Below are positions 17,913 through 40,900 of a DNA stretch of 64,000 nt, piece by piece. Position 1 is the first letter of the stretch, and the number at the start of each line of letters is the position of its first letter. Location: contig NZ_LOHF01000004.1 of NCBI RefSeq assembly GCF_002158995.1, positions 88,273 through 152,272 on the forward strand. Direction: 5' to 3'. The position numbers and the translations under genes are program-made. Below the pieces are notes generated by a model. The model was given only the letters and a program-made list of their open reading frames with translations, was not told where the DNA came from and did no database searches. Source of the stretch: Pseudomonas caspiana. Lineage in GTDB: Bacteria; Pseudomonadota; Gammaproteobacteria; Pseudomonadales; Pseudomonadaceae.

Positions 17913-19046
17913 CTACCAACCCCGTCCCGAATTGACCCAGAAGTTGACCGACAGCGAGGTCGACACCGACTCCACCTGGTGGAACCAGCCCTCCGGAAGA
18001 AACAGCAGATCCCCAGCCTCCAGCGTTATCCGCAGGAACGTGACCGTCCGTGCTGTGGGAAAGCGCTGATAGTCAGGCGCATCCGGATTAAAGTCGCAGC
18101 CATCCAGTCCCCCTTTAGGCGCAGTTGACCAGGTGCCCAACGCCGGGCGGTGGTGGGGCGCCGCAAGAATAAAAGACTTCTGACCCCAGACCTGCGCGAA
18201 CAGGTTATCGGTATCGTCCCGATGCAGCGGAGTCAGTGTGCCTTTTGGGCCAATCCAGATCCTGGGGGGTATATAAAGCTGGCGTTCAAAATACTGCGGA
18301 TACTCAATCAGCTTCATCAATTGTGCGGGCATGATGTTGTTGCCCATGTAAGCGGGCGGTGAGCCGTCAGCGCTCTTGGTCGCCGGTTTTTCAAGAGAGG
18401 CAATGAAGTCGGCCATCGACGTCGAGCGAAAGTCGCGATCTGTGGAAAAGGTCTTCTTCACGTAATCGCCATGACGGGTAATGCCTTGCAGCTCCGCGAA
18501 ATGACGCAAGGATTCTTCGCGGCCCATGGTGAACAGCGGCCAGTCCTGCAAGGCGTTGCTGATGATCAGCGGAATGCCTTCGGGCAGATAACGGCTTTTG
18601 AACTCGCTGACTGATACTTCGGCGTATGGCCTGCGTTCCACGGTGCGCTGGATCGGCAGGCTGGCTGAAACCCGCTCGCTGACCCGCGCTGGTGTCGGAT
18701 AGCGCTGGTTCATGTCAACCTTTTGCGCCTGGGCCGCACCGCGCCGCGCGTTATTGATGATCTGTGGCAGCAGCGTGGCCAGGCCCATGTTGCCGTTGAT
18801 CTTCAATCGACCGCTGGCGAACAGCTCTTCGACATTGGCCATGCCGCCCATGATGCCGAGAAAGTCCTTTTCCGCGACTTCAATGGTCACATCGGGCGCA
18901 CTGTGCCGCCCGGCCTCGGTCCGGCTCTGCGCCTTGACCTCCGACCAGAACGCCAGGTGCGGACCGAACACGAACTGGAAAACGCCTTCGATACCGACTG
19001 AGCCGGCATTGAGGAACAGCTTTGACAGGACGCTCTGCAAATCCAT
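17913..19046 (-). CDS. SCP2-cupin_8/JmjC fusion protein, putative Fe(II)/2-oxoglutarate oxygenase in the pyoverdine regulon
   Basis: A 377-residue protein with two parts. Residues about 1-105 look like an SCP2-type lipid-carrier fold (DVTIEVAEKDFLGIMGGM, then GRLKINGNMGLATLLPQI). Residues about 135-377 form a cupin_8/JmjC oxygenase: TPLHRDDTDNLFAQVWGQKS supplies the HxD pair (His275, Asp277) and the likely 2-oxoglutarate lysine, and PEGWFHQVES supplies the distal His356. All iron ligands are intact, so it should hydroxylate something. Family relatives such as FIH hydroxylate beta-carbons of Asn/Asp/His. A consensus PvdS box lies 34-57 bp upstream of the start, and the gene diverges from the first pyoverdine synthetase gene, whose first module reads Asp. 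A tailoring role in pyoverdine is therefore attractive but unproven; no signal peptide is seen. Fold confident, function inferred. Confidence 0.88.
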   Translation of the reverse strand: MDLQSVLSKLFLNAGSVGIEGVFQFVFGPHLAFWSEVKAQSRTEAGRHSAPDVTIEVAEKDFLGIMGGMANVEELFASGRLKINGNMGLATLLPQIINNARRGAAQAQKVDMNQRYPTPARVSERVSASLPIQRTVERRPYAEVSVSEFKSRYLPEGIPLIISNALQDWPLFTMGREESLRHFAELQGITRHGDYVKKTFSTDRDFRSTSMADFIASLEKPATKSADGSPPAYMGNNIMPAQLMKLIEYPQYFERQLYIPPRIWIGPKGTLTPLHRDDTDNLFAQVWGQKSFILAAPHHRPALGTWSTAPKGGLDGCDFNPDAPDYQRFPTARTVTFLRITLEAGDLLFLPEGWFHQVESVSTSLSVNFWVNSGRGW

Positions 19047-19079
19047 GGCGGTCGCTCTTGTAGGTGTGGTGAAGAGGGA

Positions 19080-19103
19080 ACGAATGGAGGGGCGGGAAAT
19101 TTA
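19080..19103 (-). promoter_or_regulatory. PvdS-type iron-starvation box for the SCP2-cupin gene
   Basis: Read on the minus strand: TAAAT (19103-19099), 16 bases beginning TTCCCG, then CGT (19082-19080). This matches the PvdS consensus TAAAT-N16-CGT exactly. The box ends 34 bp before the start codon of the SCP2-cupin gene, so that gene should be induced with the pyoverdine genes when iron is scarce. Confidence 0.8.
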
Positions 19104-19158
19104 TGCGGGGTAAGGGGGTGAAATCGTGGCGCCTGTATCGTCGGAATGCCGCCCAGAC

Positions 19159-19221
19159 CAAGCACCGCTCCCACAGAAGAAACTCGATTCCATGTGGGAG
19201 CTGGGCTTGCCTGCGATAAGG
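19159..19221. repeat. Broken REP pair in the divergent promoter region
   Basis: CAAGCACCGCTCCCACAG (19159-19176) is followed 16 bp later by TGTGGGAGCTGGGCTTGCCT (from 19193). These are two REP halves in an outward order, between the two iron-starvation promoters. Confidence 0.55.
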
Positions 19222-19251
19222 ACACCACAGAGCCCATTTGAAACCCCGCCC

Positions 19252-19275
19252 TTAATTTCAAAGTGTTTCATCCGT
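19252..19275 (+). promoter_or_regulatory. Probable PvdS-type promoter for the pyoverdine synthetase genes
   Basis: TTAAT (19252-19256), 16 bases, then CGT (19273-19275) has one mismatch to TAAAT-N16-CGT; the alternative register is TAATT-N15-CGT. It ends 55 bp before the ATG of the first NRPS gene, the right place for a sigma-PvdS start. Both giant genes are probably transcribed from it. Confidence 0.5.
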
Positions 19276-19330
19276 TTTCAGAGGACTGGTCGAGCTGCAC
19301 AGCTCCCACCCTCACAACGGATGACCTGCG

Positions 19331-28992
<9,662 letters not shown>

Positions 28993-28996
<4 letters not shown>

Positions 28997-31900
28997 TGGA
29001 TCAGGCCGCAGCTGCACGTATCGCCCGTCGTTTCATCCTGCTGCCACTGGATAAGCGCCAAGCCTATCTGGAAAAAATGCTCGAACAGCGAGTGTCGCCC
29101 GCCAACCTGCCGATCCCCGAAGTTCGTTCAGAGCTGGATGTGCTGCCCTTGTCCTACGCGCAGGAGCGTCAGTGGTTCCTCTGGCAACTGGAGCCGGACA
29201 GCAGCGCCTACCACATGCCGACGGCGCTGCGTTTGCAGGGCGAGCTGGACATCGACGCGCTTGAGCAGGCTTTCAACGCGCTGGTTGCACGCCACGACAC
29301 CTTGCGCACGACCTTTGCCCTCGATGGCGAACGCCCGCATCAGGTCATCCACGCCCAAGGCCGGTTGACGCTGGCACGGGAAACGTTGCCAGGCCATGCC
29401 GCGCACGAGCGTGACGCGCTGATCCAGGCATTCGTTGAAGCACAAACACGGCTGACCTTTGATCTGGCCGAGGGGCCTTTGCTGCGCGTCACGCTGTTGC
29501 AATTGGCTGCCAATGACCATGTGCTGGTGATGGTCCAGCATCACATCGTCTCCGATGGTTGGTCCATGCAGGTCATGGTTGATGAGCTGGTGCAGCTTTA
29601 CGTGGGTTTCAGCCAGCAGCAACCGGTTGAACTGCCCGCGCTGCCGATTCAGTACGCCGACTATGCGATCTGGCAGCGGCACTGGATGGAGGCGGGCGGC
29701 AAGGCTCAGCAACTGGCGTACTGGACCGGGCAACTGGGTAACGATCAACCGGTGCTGGAACTGCCCACTGATCGTCCGCGTCCGGCGGCGCAAAGTCATC
29801 GTGGTGCGCGACTGGACCTGCCGCTGGACGCTGAACTGAGTCGTCAGCTCAAGGCCCTTGCGCACGCGCAAGGCGTCACGCCTTTCATGCTGTTGCTGGC
29901 CTCGTTTCAGGTCCTGCTGCATCGCCACAGCGGGCAGCGTGACATCCGCGTCGGTGTGCCTACCGCTAACCGTAACCGGGTTGAAACCAACGGCTTGATC
30001 GGCTTCTTCGTCAACACTCAGGTGCTGCGTGCGGAACTCGATGCTACCCAGCGTTTCAGCGAACTGCTGCAACAGGTCAAACAGACTGCATTGGGCGCGC
30101 AGGCGCATCAGGATTTGCCTTTCGAACAATTGGTCGAAGCACTGCATCCAGAACGCAGCCTTAGCCACAGCCCGCTGTTTCAGGTGATGTACAACCACCA
30201 GAGCGATGACCAGCATGGCCGCGGTCAGCGTGCGACGCGATTGCCCGGCCTGAGCATCGAAGGTCTGGTGTGGGACAGCCACAACGCTTCGTTCGACCTG
30301 ACACTGGACACGGTGGAAAGCGCCGAGGGCCTATGGGCCTCGCTGACTTACGCCACCGACCTGTTCGACGCCACGACCGTGCAGCGCATGAGCGAGCATT
30401 GGCTGAACCTGCTGCACGGCATCGTCGCCGATCCGCAGCAGCACATTGGCGCGCTGCCGATGCTCGGCCAGCGTGAACTGGATCATCTGCTGCTGGAGCG
30501 CAACGGCCTCAACGACAAGCATGCCGCCGGGCTGCTGGTGCATCAGCGCATCGAGCAGTTGGCTCAGCAAACGCCGGACGCCACCGCGCTGATTTTCGGC
30601 AAGCAGACGTTGAGCTTTGCCGAACTCAACCAACAGGCCAATCGCCTCGCGCATCGACTGATCGCGGACGGTGTCGGCCCTGACGTGATCGTCGGTATTG
30701 CGCTGGAGCGCGGTCTGGAGATCGTCGTGGCGCTGTTGGCCGTGCTCAAGGCCGGTGGCGCTTATGCGCCGCTGGACCCTGAATACCCGCAGGAGCGTCT
30801 GGCGTACCTGATGCGCGACAGCCGCATGGCGTTGCTGTTGAGTGATTCGGTGTTGCGTCGGCGCTTGCCGATTCCTGACGATCTGCCGGTGCTGGAAGTC
30901 GATCAACTAGACGCCCGTGCGCAGCCCGATACCGATCCGTCTGTGGCGTTGCTGCCCGATCATCTGGCTTACGTCATTTACACCTCCGGTTCGACCGGCC
31001 AGCCCAAAGGTGTTGCAGTTGCTCACGGTCCGATGGCGATGCATTGCCGGGCCATCGGCGAGCGTTACGAGATGACGGCTGACGATTGCGAACTGCATTT
31101 CATGTCGTTTGCCTTCGACGGTGCCCACGAGCGCTGGCTGACTGCGTTGACCCATGGCGGTCGTCTGTTGATCCGTGATGCAGAGCTGTGGACGCCTGAG
31201 CAAACGTATCAGGCCATGCATGAGCATGGCGTGACCGTGGTGGCGTTCCCGCCGGTGTACCTGCAACAACTGGCTGAACATGCCGAGCGCCACGGCAACC
31301 CGCCGCCGGTGCGGATTTATTGCTTTGGTGGCGATGCAGTGCCGCAGGCCAGTTTCGAGCTGGCCAAGCGCGCGCTCAAGCCGCAGTACATCATCAACGG
31401 TTATGGCCCGACTGAAACCGTGGTCACGCCGCTGATCTGGAAGGCGGGTGCGGACGATCATTGCGGTGCTGCTTATGCCCCGATTGGCAGCCGCATCGGC
31501 GAGCGCAGCGCTTATGTGCTGGACGCTGATTTGAACCTGTTGCCGCTGGGTGTCGCTGGTGAGTTGTACCTGGGCGGGTTGGGTCTGGCTCGCGGTTACC
31601 TGAACCGTCCGGGCATGACCGCCGAGCGTTTTGTCGCGGATCCGTTCAGTGCCAAAGGCGGGCGCCTGTATCGCACCGGCGATTTGGTCAGCCAGCGTGC
31701 TGACGGCACGTTCGATTACCTGGGTCGCCTTGACCGCCAGGTAAAGATTCGTGGTTTCCGTATCGAGCTGGGCGAAGTCGAAGCCCGTCTGCTGGCGCTG
31801 GATGGCGTACGCGATGCGGTGGCTGTCGCGCAGCAAGGGCTGAGCGGGCAGCAACTGGTCGGCTACATCGTGCCTGATGCGCTGGATGTTCTGACCGATC

Positions 31901-34900
31901 CTCAAGTGCAGCTCGATCTGCGTGAAAGTCTCAAAGCGCAACTCAAGGCCGAGCTGCCTGACTACATGGTGCCCGCGCATGTGTTGTTCCTTGAGCGCAT
32001 GCCCCTGACACCCAATGGCAAGCTGGATCGCAAGGCCTTGCCTCTGCCGGACACCAGCCTCTTGCAGCAGCATTACGTCGCCCCGCGCAACACGCTGGAA
32101 AGTGATATCGCGGCGATCTGGCAAGACGTACTCAAGCTTGAACAAGTCGGTGTCACCGATAATTTCTTCGAGTTGGGCGGCGACTCGATCATCTCGATTC
32201 AAGTGGTCAGCCGTGCGCGCCTGGCTGATATCGCCTTTACCCCGAAAGACTTGTTTCTGCACCAGACCGTTCAGGCGCTGGCCACTGTGGCCCGGCGTGG
32301 TGCGCCGACGCAGCAGATTGATCAAGGTCCTGTGATCGGCGAAACGCCGTTGCTGCCAATTCAGCAATGGTTCTTTACTCAACCGATCCCCGAGCGTCAG
32401 CACTGGAACCAGTCGGTGGTACTGGAGCCACGTCAGCCCTTGAATGCGCGGGTGTTGCGTGCCGCGTTACTGGCAATGGTCAATCATCACGACGCGCTGC
32501 GTCTGGTATTCCCGGAGGCCGGGCAAGGCCGGGCGGTATTTGCCGAACCGTTGGCTGGCGATGCTGATGCCGCGTTGAGTCTGCTGTGGCAGGTCACTCT
32601 GAACGGTGCCTTCGAACTTGAACCGTTGTTCGAAGAAGCCCAGCGTAGCCTCAATCTGCAAAACGGTCCGTTGTTGAGGGCAGTGCTGGCGGACCTGCCG
32701 GATGGCAGCCAGCGTCTATTACTGGTGGTCCATCACCTGGTGGTGGACGGCGTGTCGTGGCGGATTCTGTTCGACGATCTGCAACGGGCGTATCAACAAT
32801 TGCTGGCCGAAAAGCCATTGGATTTGCCCGCGAAAACTTCGTCGTGCAAGGCTTGGGGCGAGCAGTTGCAGCGCTGGGCCCGGGGCGATGAGCTGGTTGC
32901 AGAACTGGCAGGCTGGCAGCAACGGCTGTCCGGCATCAACGGCGACATTCCTTGCGAACGCCCCAACGGCGCCTTGAATAACCGCCTGGCGCAGACCGTT
33001 CATACACGGCTGGATGCCAACGCTACGCGACAGTTGTTGCAACAGGCGCCAACGGCATATCGCACTCAGGTCAACGACTTGCTGTTGACCGCCCTGGCCC
33101 GTGTGATTGCACGCTGGAGCGGCCGCGACGATGTACTGGTGCAACTGGAAGGCCACGGTCGCGAAGAGCTGTTTGAACAGATCGATCTGACCCGCACCGT
33201 GGGCTGGTTTACCAGCCTTTATTCGGTCAGCCTCAGCGCTCATGGCGAAACCGGGGCAGCCATCAAACGTATCAAGGAGCAGTTGCGATCAATCCCCAAC
33301 AAAGGCGTGGGGTTCGGCGCGCTGCGTTATCTGGGCGACGGCGCGACCCAGGCCGCCATGGCTGCATTGCCGACGCCGCGGATCACCTTCAACTACCTTG
33401 GTCAGTTCGACGCCAGTTTCGACGATGAGCAGGCATTGCTGGTCCCGGCCAAGGAAACTGCTGGTGCCGAGCAAAGCGCGGATGCGCCGCTGGGTAACTG
33501 GCTGAGCATCAATGGCCAGGTATTCGGCGGCGAACTGAAACTGGGCTGGACCTTCAGTCGGGAAATGTTCGATGAAGCCACCGTGCAGCACCTTGCTGAC
33601 CAATTGGGCGATGAACTGCAGGCGTTGATCGCTCATTGCCTGGACGCCCAGGCCGGTGGCTTCACACCGTCTGACTTCCCGCTGGCCACTATCAATCAGG
33701 CACAACTGGACGCCTTGCCGCTGCTGGCCGCTGACGTTCAGGACCTGTATCCACTGGCACCGATGCAGCAAGGCATGCTGTTTCACAGCCTTTACGAGCA
33801 AACGCAGCGGGGCGCGTACGTCAACCAGATGTGTGTGGACGTCGAGAACCTTGATCCCGAGCGCTTCCGTAAAGCGTGGCAAGCCGTCGTTGAACGGCAT
33901 GACATTCTGCGCAGCGCGTTCCTGTGGCAAGGCACGCTGGAGCAGCCGCTACAGGTCGTTTTCAAACGCGTCGAGTTGCCGTTTCAGGTCCTCGACTGGC
34001 GTGAGCGCGTTGCGCCGGAGCAGGCATTGCTGGCGCTGGCCGAGAGTGATCGCATGGCCGGGTTTGATCTGGGCAAGGCACCGTTGCTGCGTCTGACGCT
34101 CGTGCGCACTGCCGAGCAGCGCCATCACCTGATCTACACCAGCCACCACATCCTGATGGATGGCTGGAGCAGCTCGCAGTTGATCGGTGAAGTTTTACAG
34201 CAGTACGCCGGTCAGCCAGCACCAGCACACACCGGTCGTTATCGCGATTACATCGGCTGGTTGCAACGTCAGGATGTGGCGGCGGATCAGGCGTTCTGGG
34301 CGGCACAAACCGCCGATCTCGCCGCGCCGACTTTGTTGGCCGAGGCGCTGCAATCGGCCGCGACAAGCAGCGGCTTCGCCGACTACTACCTGCGTCTCGA
34401 CGCTGCGCAAACCCGTGCACTGGGCGACGCTGCGCGGCAGAGCAAAGTCACCCTGAACACGCTGTTGCAAGCCGCGTGGTTGCTGACTCTGCAACGCTTT
34501 ACCGGGCAACACACCCTGGCGTTCGGTGCCACGGTGGCGGGGCGTCCGGCAGAGATTGCTGGCATCGAACAGCAGATCGGTCTGTTCATCAACACGCTGC
34601 CGGTGATTGTTTCGGCTACACCGGAACAGGCGTTGGGCGCCTGGCTGGTCGACCTGCAATCGCGCAATCTCGCATTGCGGGAGCACGAACATACGCCGCT
34701 GGCGGACATTCAACGCTGGGCAGGACAGGGCGGTGAAGCGCTGTTCGATAACCTGCTGGTGTTTGAAAACTACCCGGTGGCCGAAGCGCTGCAACAGGGC
34801 GCACCCCAAGGGCTGCGCTTCGGTGAAGTACGCAGCCGCGAGCAGGGTAACTACCCCCTGACCCTGGCGGTCAGCCTGGGGGAATCGCTGTCGGTGCATT

Positions 34901-37900
34901 TCCATTATCAGCGCGAGCATCTGGACGCTGATGCTATCGAGCAGGTCAGCGCGCATTTCGCTCGCGTGTTGCAGCAGTTGTCGGTGGCGGTTGGCGAAAC
35001 GCTATTGGGCAGCCTGCAAGGTGGCAGCCCATTAGAGCAGCAACAGGCCGTACAGGCCTGGAATCCGCAGCCGCAGAGCTTTGCTGTCGAGCATCCTCTG
35101 CACAAGCTGATCGAAGCCCAGGTCCAGCGCGCACCCGATGCCGTGGCATTGAGCTTTGGCAATGAGCACGTCAGCTACGGCGAGCTCAATCAGCGCGCCA
35201 ACCGGCTGGCGCATCGTTTGATCGAGCAAGGCGTTGGCCCCGATGTGCTGGTAGGTCTGGCGGCTGAGCGGTCCGTGGAAATGCTGGTCGGACTGTTAGC
35301 GATCCTCAAGGCGGGCGGTGCTTATGTTCCGCTCGACCCGGTTTATCCGCAGGATCGTCTGGCGTACATGATTCAGGACAGCGGCTTGCGTTTGCTACTG
35401 GCCCAGCCACATGTGGTCGATCAGTTGCCGGACCTCAACGAGGTCGAAACCCTGCTGCTGGGCGCGAATCTCAGCAGCTTCAGCGCGGATAACCCGGTAA
35501 CCAGCGTCGGGCCGGATAACCTCGCCTACGTGATCTACACCTCCGGTTCCACAGGCCAGCCCAAGGGCGCATTGTTGCCGCACAGCAACGTGGTGCGCTT
35601 GTTCAGCGCCACTCAGCAATGGTTCGATTTCGATGAGCGCGATGTGTGGAGCCTGTTCCACTCCTACGCGTTCGACTTCTCGGTGTGGGAGATTTTCGGT
35701 GCGCTGCTACATGGCGGCCGCCTGCTGATCGTGCCCCATGAAACCAGCCGCTCGCCGGAAGATTTCCACACCTTGCTGTGCCGTGAAGGCGTCACGGTGT
35801 TGAACCAGACGCCATCGGCTTTCAAGCAACTGATGCAAGTGGCTGTCGAGTCTGACGCGACACCTTCACTGCGTTATGTGGTGTTCGGCGGCGAAGCGCT
35901 GGACGTCGCCAGTCTGCGTCCATGGTTCGAGCGTTTCGGCGATCAGGCCCCGCAACTGATCAACATGTACGGCATCACTGAAACCACCGTGCACGTGACC
36001 TGGCGTCCGGTCAGTCTGGCGGACCTGCAAGCCGGCGCGGCCAGCCCGATTGGCGCCCCTATCCCTGACTTGTCCTGGTACTTGCTGGACGCTGATCTCA
36101 ACCCTGTGCCGCGTGGCTGCGTCGGTGAGTTGTATGTCGGTCAGGCGGGCCTGGCCCGGGGTTATCTGAACCGCGCTGGCCTGACCGCGACGCGCTTTGT
36201 GCCGAGCCCGTTCGACGAGCAGGGCGGGCGTTTGTATCGCACCGGCGACCTGGCGCGCTACTGCGTCGATGGCTCCATCGAGTACATCGGGCGTATCGAC
36301 CATCAAGTGAAGATTCGTGGCTTCCGTATCGAGCTGGGCGAGATTGATGCGCGCCTCAATGAGCTGGAAGTGGTTCGCGAAGGTCTGGTGCGGGTTCACG
36401 AAGCGGCCAGCGGTGCGCAACTGGTGGCGTATGTGGTGCCGCAGCAGTACAGCGCTGATGCGCTGACACAGGCTGGCCTGCGCGACGTCATCAAGACGCT
36501 GTTGCGTGACAATTTGCCGGATTACATGGTGCCGGTGCAGTTCCTGTTCCTTGAACGCATGCCGCTGACTGCCAACGGCAAGCTGGACCACAAAGCACTG
36601 CCTGCGCCGGATACCGGTCTGGCGCAACTCGACTACGTGGCGCCGCAAAGCAGCCTTGAACAGCAGATCGCGGCAGTCTGGCAGGACGTGCTCAAGCTGG
36701 ATCAGGTGGGTGTCACCGACAACTTCTTCGAACTGGGCGGCGATTCGATCATCTCGATTCAGGTGGTCAGCCGTGCGCGTCTGGCAGGTATTCGCTTTAC
36801 GCCTAAAGACCTGTTTGAGCGCCAGACGGTGCGCGCTTTGGCTCAAGTGGCGCAACTGGGCGATGGTGCGCTAACCATCGATCAGGGCCCGGTGAGCGGC
36901 GAAATGCCGTTGTTGCCGATCCAGCAATGGTTCTTCGAGCAGGACATTCCCGAGCGGCACCACTGGAACCAGTCGGTGCTGCTGGCCCCGCGTCAGCGTC
37001 TGGACGCTCAAGTGTTGAGCGTGGCCGTGCAAGCGTTGATCAATCATCACGATGCCTTGCGTCTGACCTTTGCCCAGCCCTTCAATCTGGGCCGCTTCGA
37101 TGCAGCCCCGGGGCAGTCGCCGCTGTGGTGTGAGACTGTCAGTGATGCCACACAACTCGAGTCGCTGCTGAACAAGGCGCAACGCAGTCTGGATCTGCAG
37201 AACGGTCCATTGCTGCGGGTGCTGCTGGCTGAGTTGCCCGACGGCGAACAGCGTCTGTTGCTGGCCATCCATCACCTGGTAGTGGACGGCGTTTCATGGC
37301 GGATTTTGTTCGAGGACCTGCAAAGCGCTTACCGGCAGATCGAGTCGGGCAAGACTGTGCAATTGCCGAGCAAAACCACCGCCTTCAAACACTGGGCGCA
37401 AGGTTTGCAAACCCTGGCTCGCGACGGCGGTTTGTCGTCGCAACTGGCGTTCTGGCAAACGTTGCTGTCGGGAGCATCGACGGATCTGCCGTGCCTGAAC
37501 AGTGCTGCCAGCCTGCGCGCCAGCGACAGCAAAACGGTCGGCGCCAAGCTGTCCGCCGACCTGACCCGGCAATTGCTGCAACAGGCTCCAGCGGCCTATC
37601 GCACCCAGGTCAACGATCTTCTGCTGACCGCGCTGGCCCGCGTACTCGCGAACTGGACCGGACGCGATGACGTGCTGGTGCAACTGGAAGGTCACGGTCG
37701 CGAGGCGGTGCTGGAAGACGCTGACCTGAGTCGCACGCTGGGCTGGTTCACCAGCCTGTTCCCTGTGCGTCTGACGGCTCAGGCCGAGCTGGAGCCGTCG
37801 ATCAAACACATCAAGGAGCAACTGCGGGCCATCCCGGACAAGGGCATTGGCTTTGGCGTGTTGCGCTATCTGGGCGATGAGCCGACCCGCAACAAATTGA

Positions 37901-40900
37901 GTGAGCTGCCGACACCGCGCATCACCTTCAACTACCTTGGCCAGTTCGACGGCAGCTTCGACGATGCTGACGCGCTGTTCGTCCCGGCCAAAGAAAGCAG
38001 TGGGGTCGAGCAGAGCGCGGACGCGCCGCTGAACAACTGGCTGAGCATTAACAGCCAAGTGTTTGCTGGCGAGTTGAGCCTCGCCTGGACCTTCAGTGCC
38101 GAAATGTTCGCCGAGCACACCCTGCAGGCGTTGGCGAATGAGTACATCGCCGAGTTGACCCGCGTCATCGAGCATTGCAGCGATCCGCAGCACAGCGGGC
38201 TGACCCCGTCGGACTTCCCGTTGGCCCGTATCAGCCAGGCCCAACTGGATGCGTTGCCCCTCGAAGTGGCTCAAGTAGAAGATGTCTATCCGCTGGCGCC
38301 TATGCAGCAAGGCATGCTCTTCCACACCCTGTATGAAGAGCAGATGGGGGGCGATTACACCAACCAGATGCGTCTGGACGTAGAGGGCCTTGATCCGGAG
38401 CGCTTCCGGCAGGCCTGGCAAGCGGCCGTGAATCAGCATGGGATCCTGCGCAGCGGGTTCTTCTGGCAGGGCGGTCTGGAGCGGCCGTTGCAAGTGGTGT
38501 TCAAGGATGTGGTGCTGCCTTTTACGGTCGTTGACCTGCGCCACACAGCCAACCTTGCCCACGAACTGGAAAAACTGGCTGACGCCGAACTCAGCCGTGG
38601 TTTTGATTTGAGCAGCGCGCCGTTGCTGCGTCTGGTGGCGGTGCGCGTCGACGAACAGCGTTATCACCTGATCTACACCAACCATCACATCCTGATGGAT
38701 GGCTGGAGCAACTCGCAGCTGCTCGGTGAGGTGCTGCAACGTTATGCCGGTGAATATCAAGCGCAACACATGGGCGGCTATCGCGATTACATCGCCTGGT
38801 TGCAGGCGCAGGATGCCGCGCTGAGCGAAGCGTTCTGGCTGGATCGACTCAGTGTGCTGGACGAACCGACCTGGCTGACTCGTGCTCTGGACTTGCCTGC
38901 GCAAGCGGGTATTGAAGCGCATGGTGATCACTTCGAAGCGTTCAGTGCCGAGCAAACCCGGTTGTTGGGAGATTTTGCCCGCCAGCAAAAAGTGACGCTC
39001 AACACCGTAGTGCAATCAGCCTGGCTGCTGCTGTTGCAGCGCTACACCGGGCAGCCAGCCGTGGCCTTTGGTGCGACGGTTTCCGGGCGTCCTGCCGGGC
39101 TTAAAGGTGTCGAGCAGCAGATCGGTCTGTTCATCAACACCTTGCCAGTCATTGCCACGCCGCAGCCGGAACAGGCGTTGAGCGACTGGCTGCAAACGGT
39201 TCAGGCCGACAACCTGGCATTGCGTGAGCATGAGCACACGCCGCTGGCCGATATTCAGCGCTGGTCGGGGCAGGGCAGCGATGCCTTGTTCGACAGTATT
39301 CTGGTGTTCGAAAACTACCCGGTGTCGGAAGCCTTGCAGCAGGAAGCACCGCAGGAACTGACCTTCGGCAAGGTCGACAATCACGAGCAGACCCACTATC
39401 CACTGACATTGATCGTCGGTCTGGGCGAGGCCTTGTCGCTGCACTTCAACTACCGGCAGGCGAACTTCCCGGAGCACACCGTGCAGCAGATTGCTGGCCA
39501 GCTTCAGCACTTGTTGATGCAAATGGCCGGCAGCCACGCGGGTAAGCGCTTGAGCGATCTGGCGTTGCAGGACGACGCTCAGATCGAAGCGCACCTTGCC
39601 CAGTGGAGCCCGGCAACTCAGGCGTTCCCGGTCGAGCAGTGTCTGCATCAATTGATTGCTGCGCAAGCAGCGCGGACGCCCCAGGCAGTGGCGGTGTCCT
39701 TCAAGGATCAGAATCTCAGTTATCAAGCGCTGGACAGCCAGGCCAACCGTCTCGCTCACGCGCTGATCGCCGCAGGCGTCGGGCCTGACGTTCGCGTCGG
39801 CATTGCCGTGCAGCGTGGGCTGGAGATGATTGTCGGCTTGCTGGCGATCCTCAAGGCAGGCGGTGCTTACGTGCCGCTGGACCCGGATTATCCGCAGGAC
39901 CGTCTGGCCTACATGATCGAAGACAGCGGCCTGTCGCTGTTGTTGACTCATAGCCATCTGCGTGACCGGTTGCCGATTCCGGCGGCCGTAAGAACCCTGC
40001 TGCTGGACGCGGACCTGTCTGCACAACCGAGCCACGATCCGTGCGTGTCGGTGAGTCCTGAAAACCTCGCTTACGTGATCTACACCTCGGGTTCAACAGG
40101 GCAGCCGAAAGGCGCGTTGTTGCCGCACAGCAATGTCGTGCGGTTGTTCAGCGCGACTGAGCAGTGGTTTGGTTTCGATGAACACGATGTGTGGAGCCTG
40201 TTTCATTCCTACGCGTTCGACTTCTCGGTCTGGGAGATTTTTGGTGCATTGCTGCATGGCGGCCGCTTGCTGATCGTGCCCCATGAAACCAGCCGCTCGC
40301 CGGAGGATTTCCACGCGCTGCTGTGCCGCGAAGGCGTGACGGTGTTGAACCAGACGCCATCGGCGTTCAAGCAATTGATGCAGGTCGCCGTGGCGTCTGA
40401 TGCCAACACGGCGCTGCGTTATGTGGTGTTCGGCGGCGAAGCGCTGGATGTCGGCAGCCTGCGTCCATGGTTCGAGCGTTTCGGCGATCAGGCTCCGCAA
40501 CTGATCAACATGTACGGCATCACCGAAACCACTGTTCACGTGACTTATCGTCCGGTCAGTCTGGCGGACCTGCAAGCCGGAGCGGCCAGCCCGATTGGCG
40601 CGCCGATTCCTGACCTGTCGTGGTACTTGCTGGATGCGGATCTAAACCCGGTGCCGCGTGGTTGTGTTGGCGAGCTGTATGTCGGGCAGGCGGGTCTGGC
40701 CCGTGGTTACCTGAACCGTGCGGGCTTGACCGCGACACGCTTTGTGCCGAACCCGTTCGATGAGCAGGGCGGGCGTCTGTATCGCACCGGCGATCTTGCG
40801 CGTTACTGCGTCGATGGCTCCATCGAGTACATCGGGCGGATCGACCATCAAGTGAAGATTCGCGGCTTCCGTATCGAACTGGGTGAAATCGAAGCGCGGT

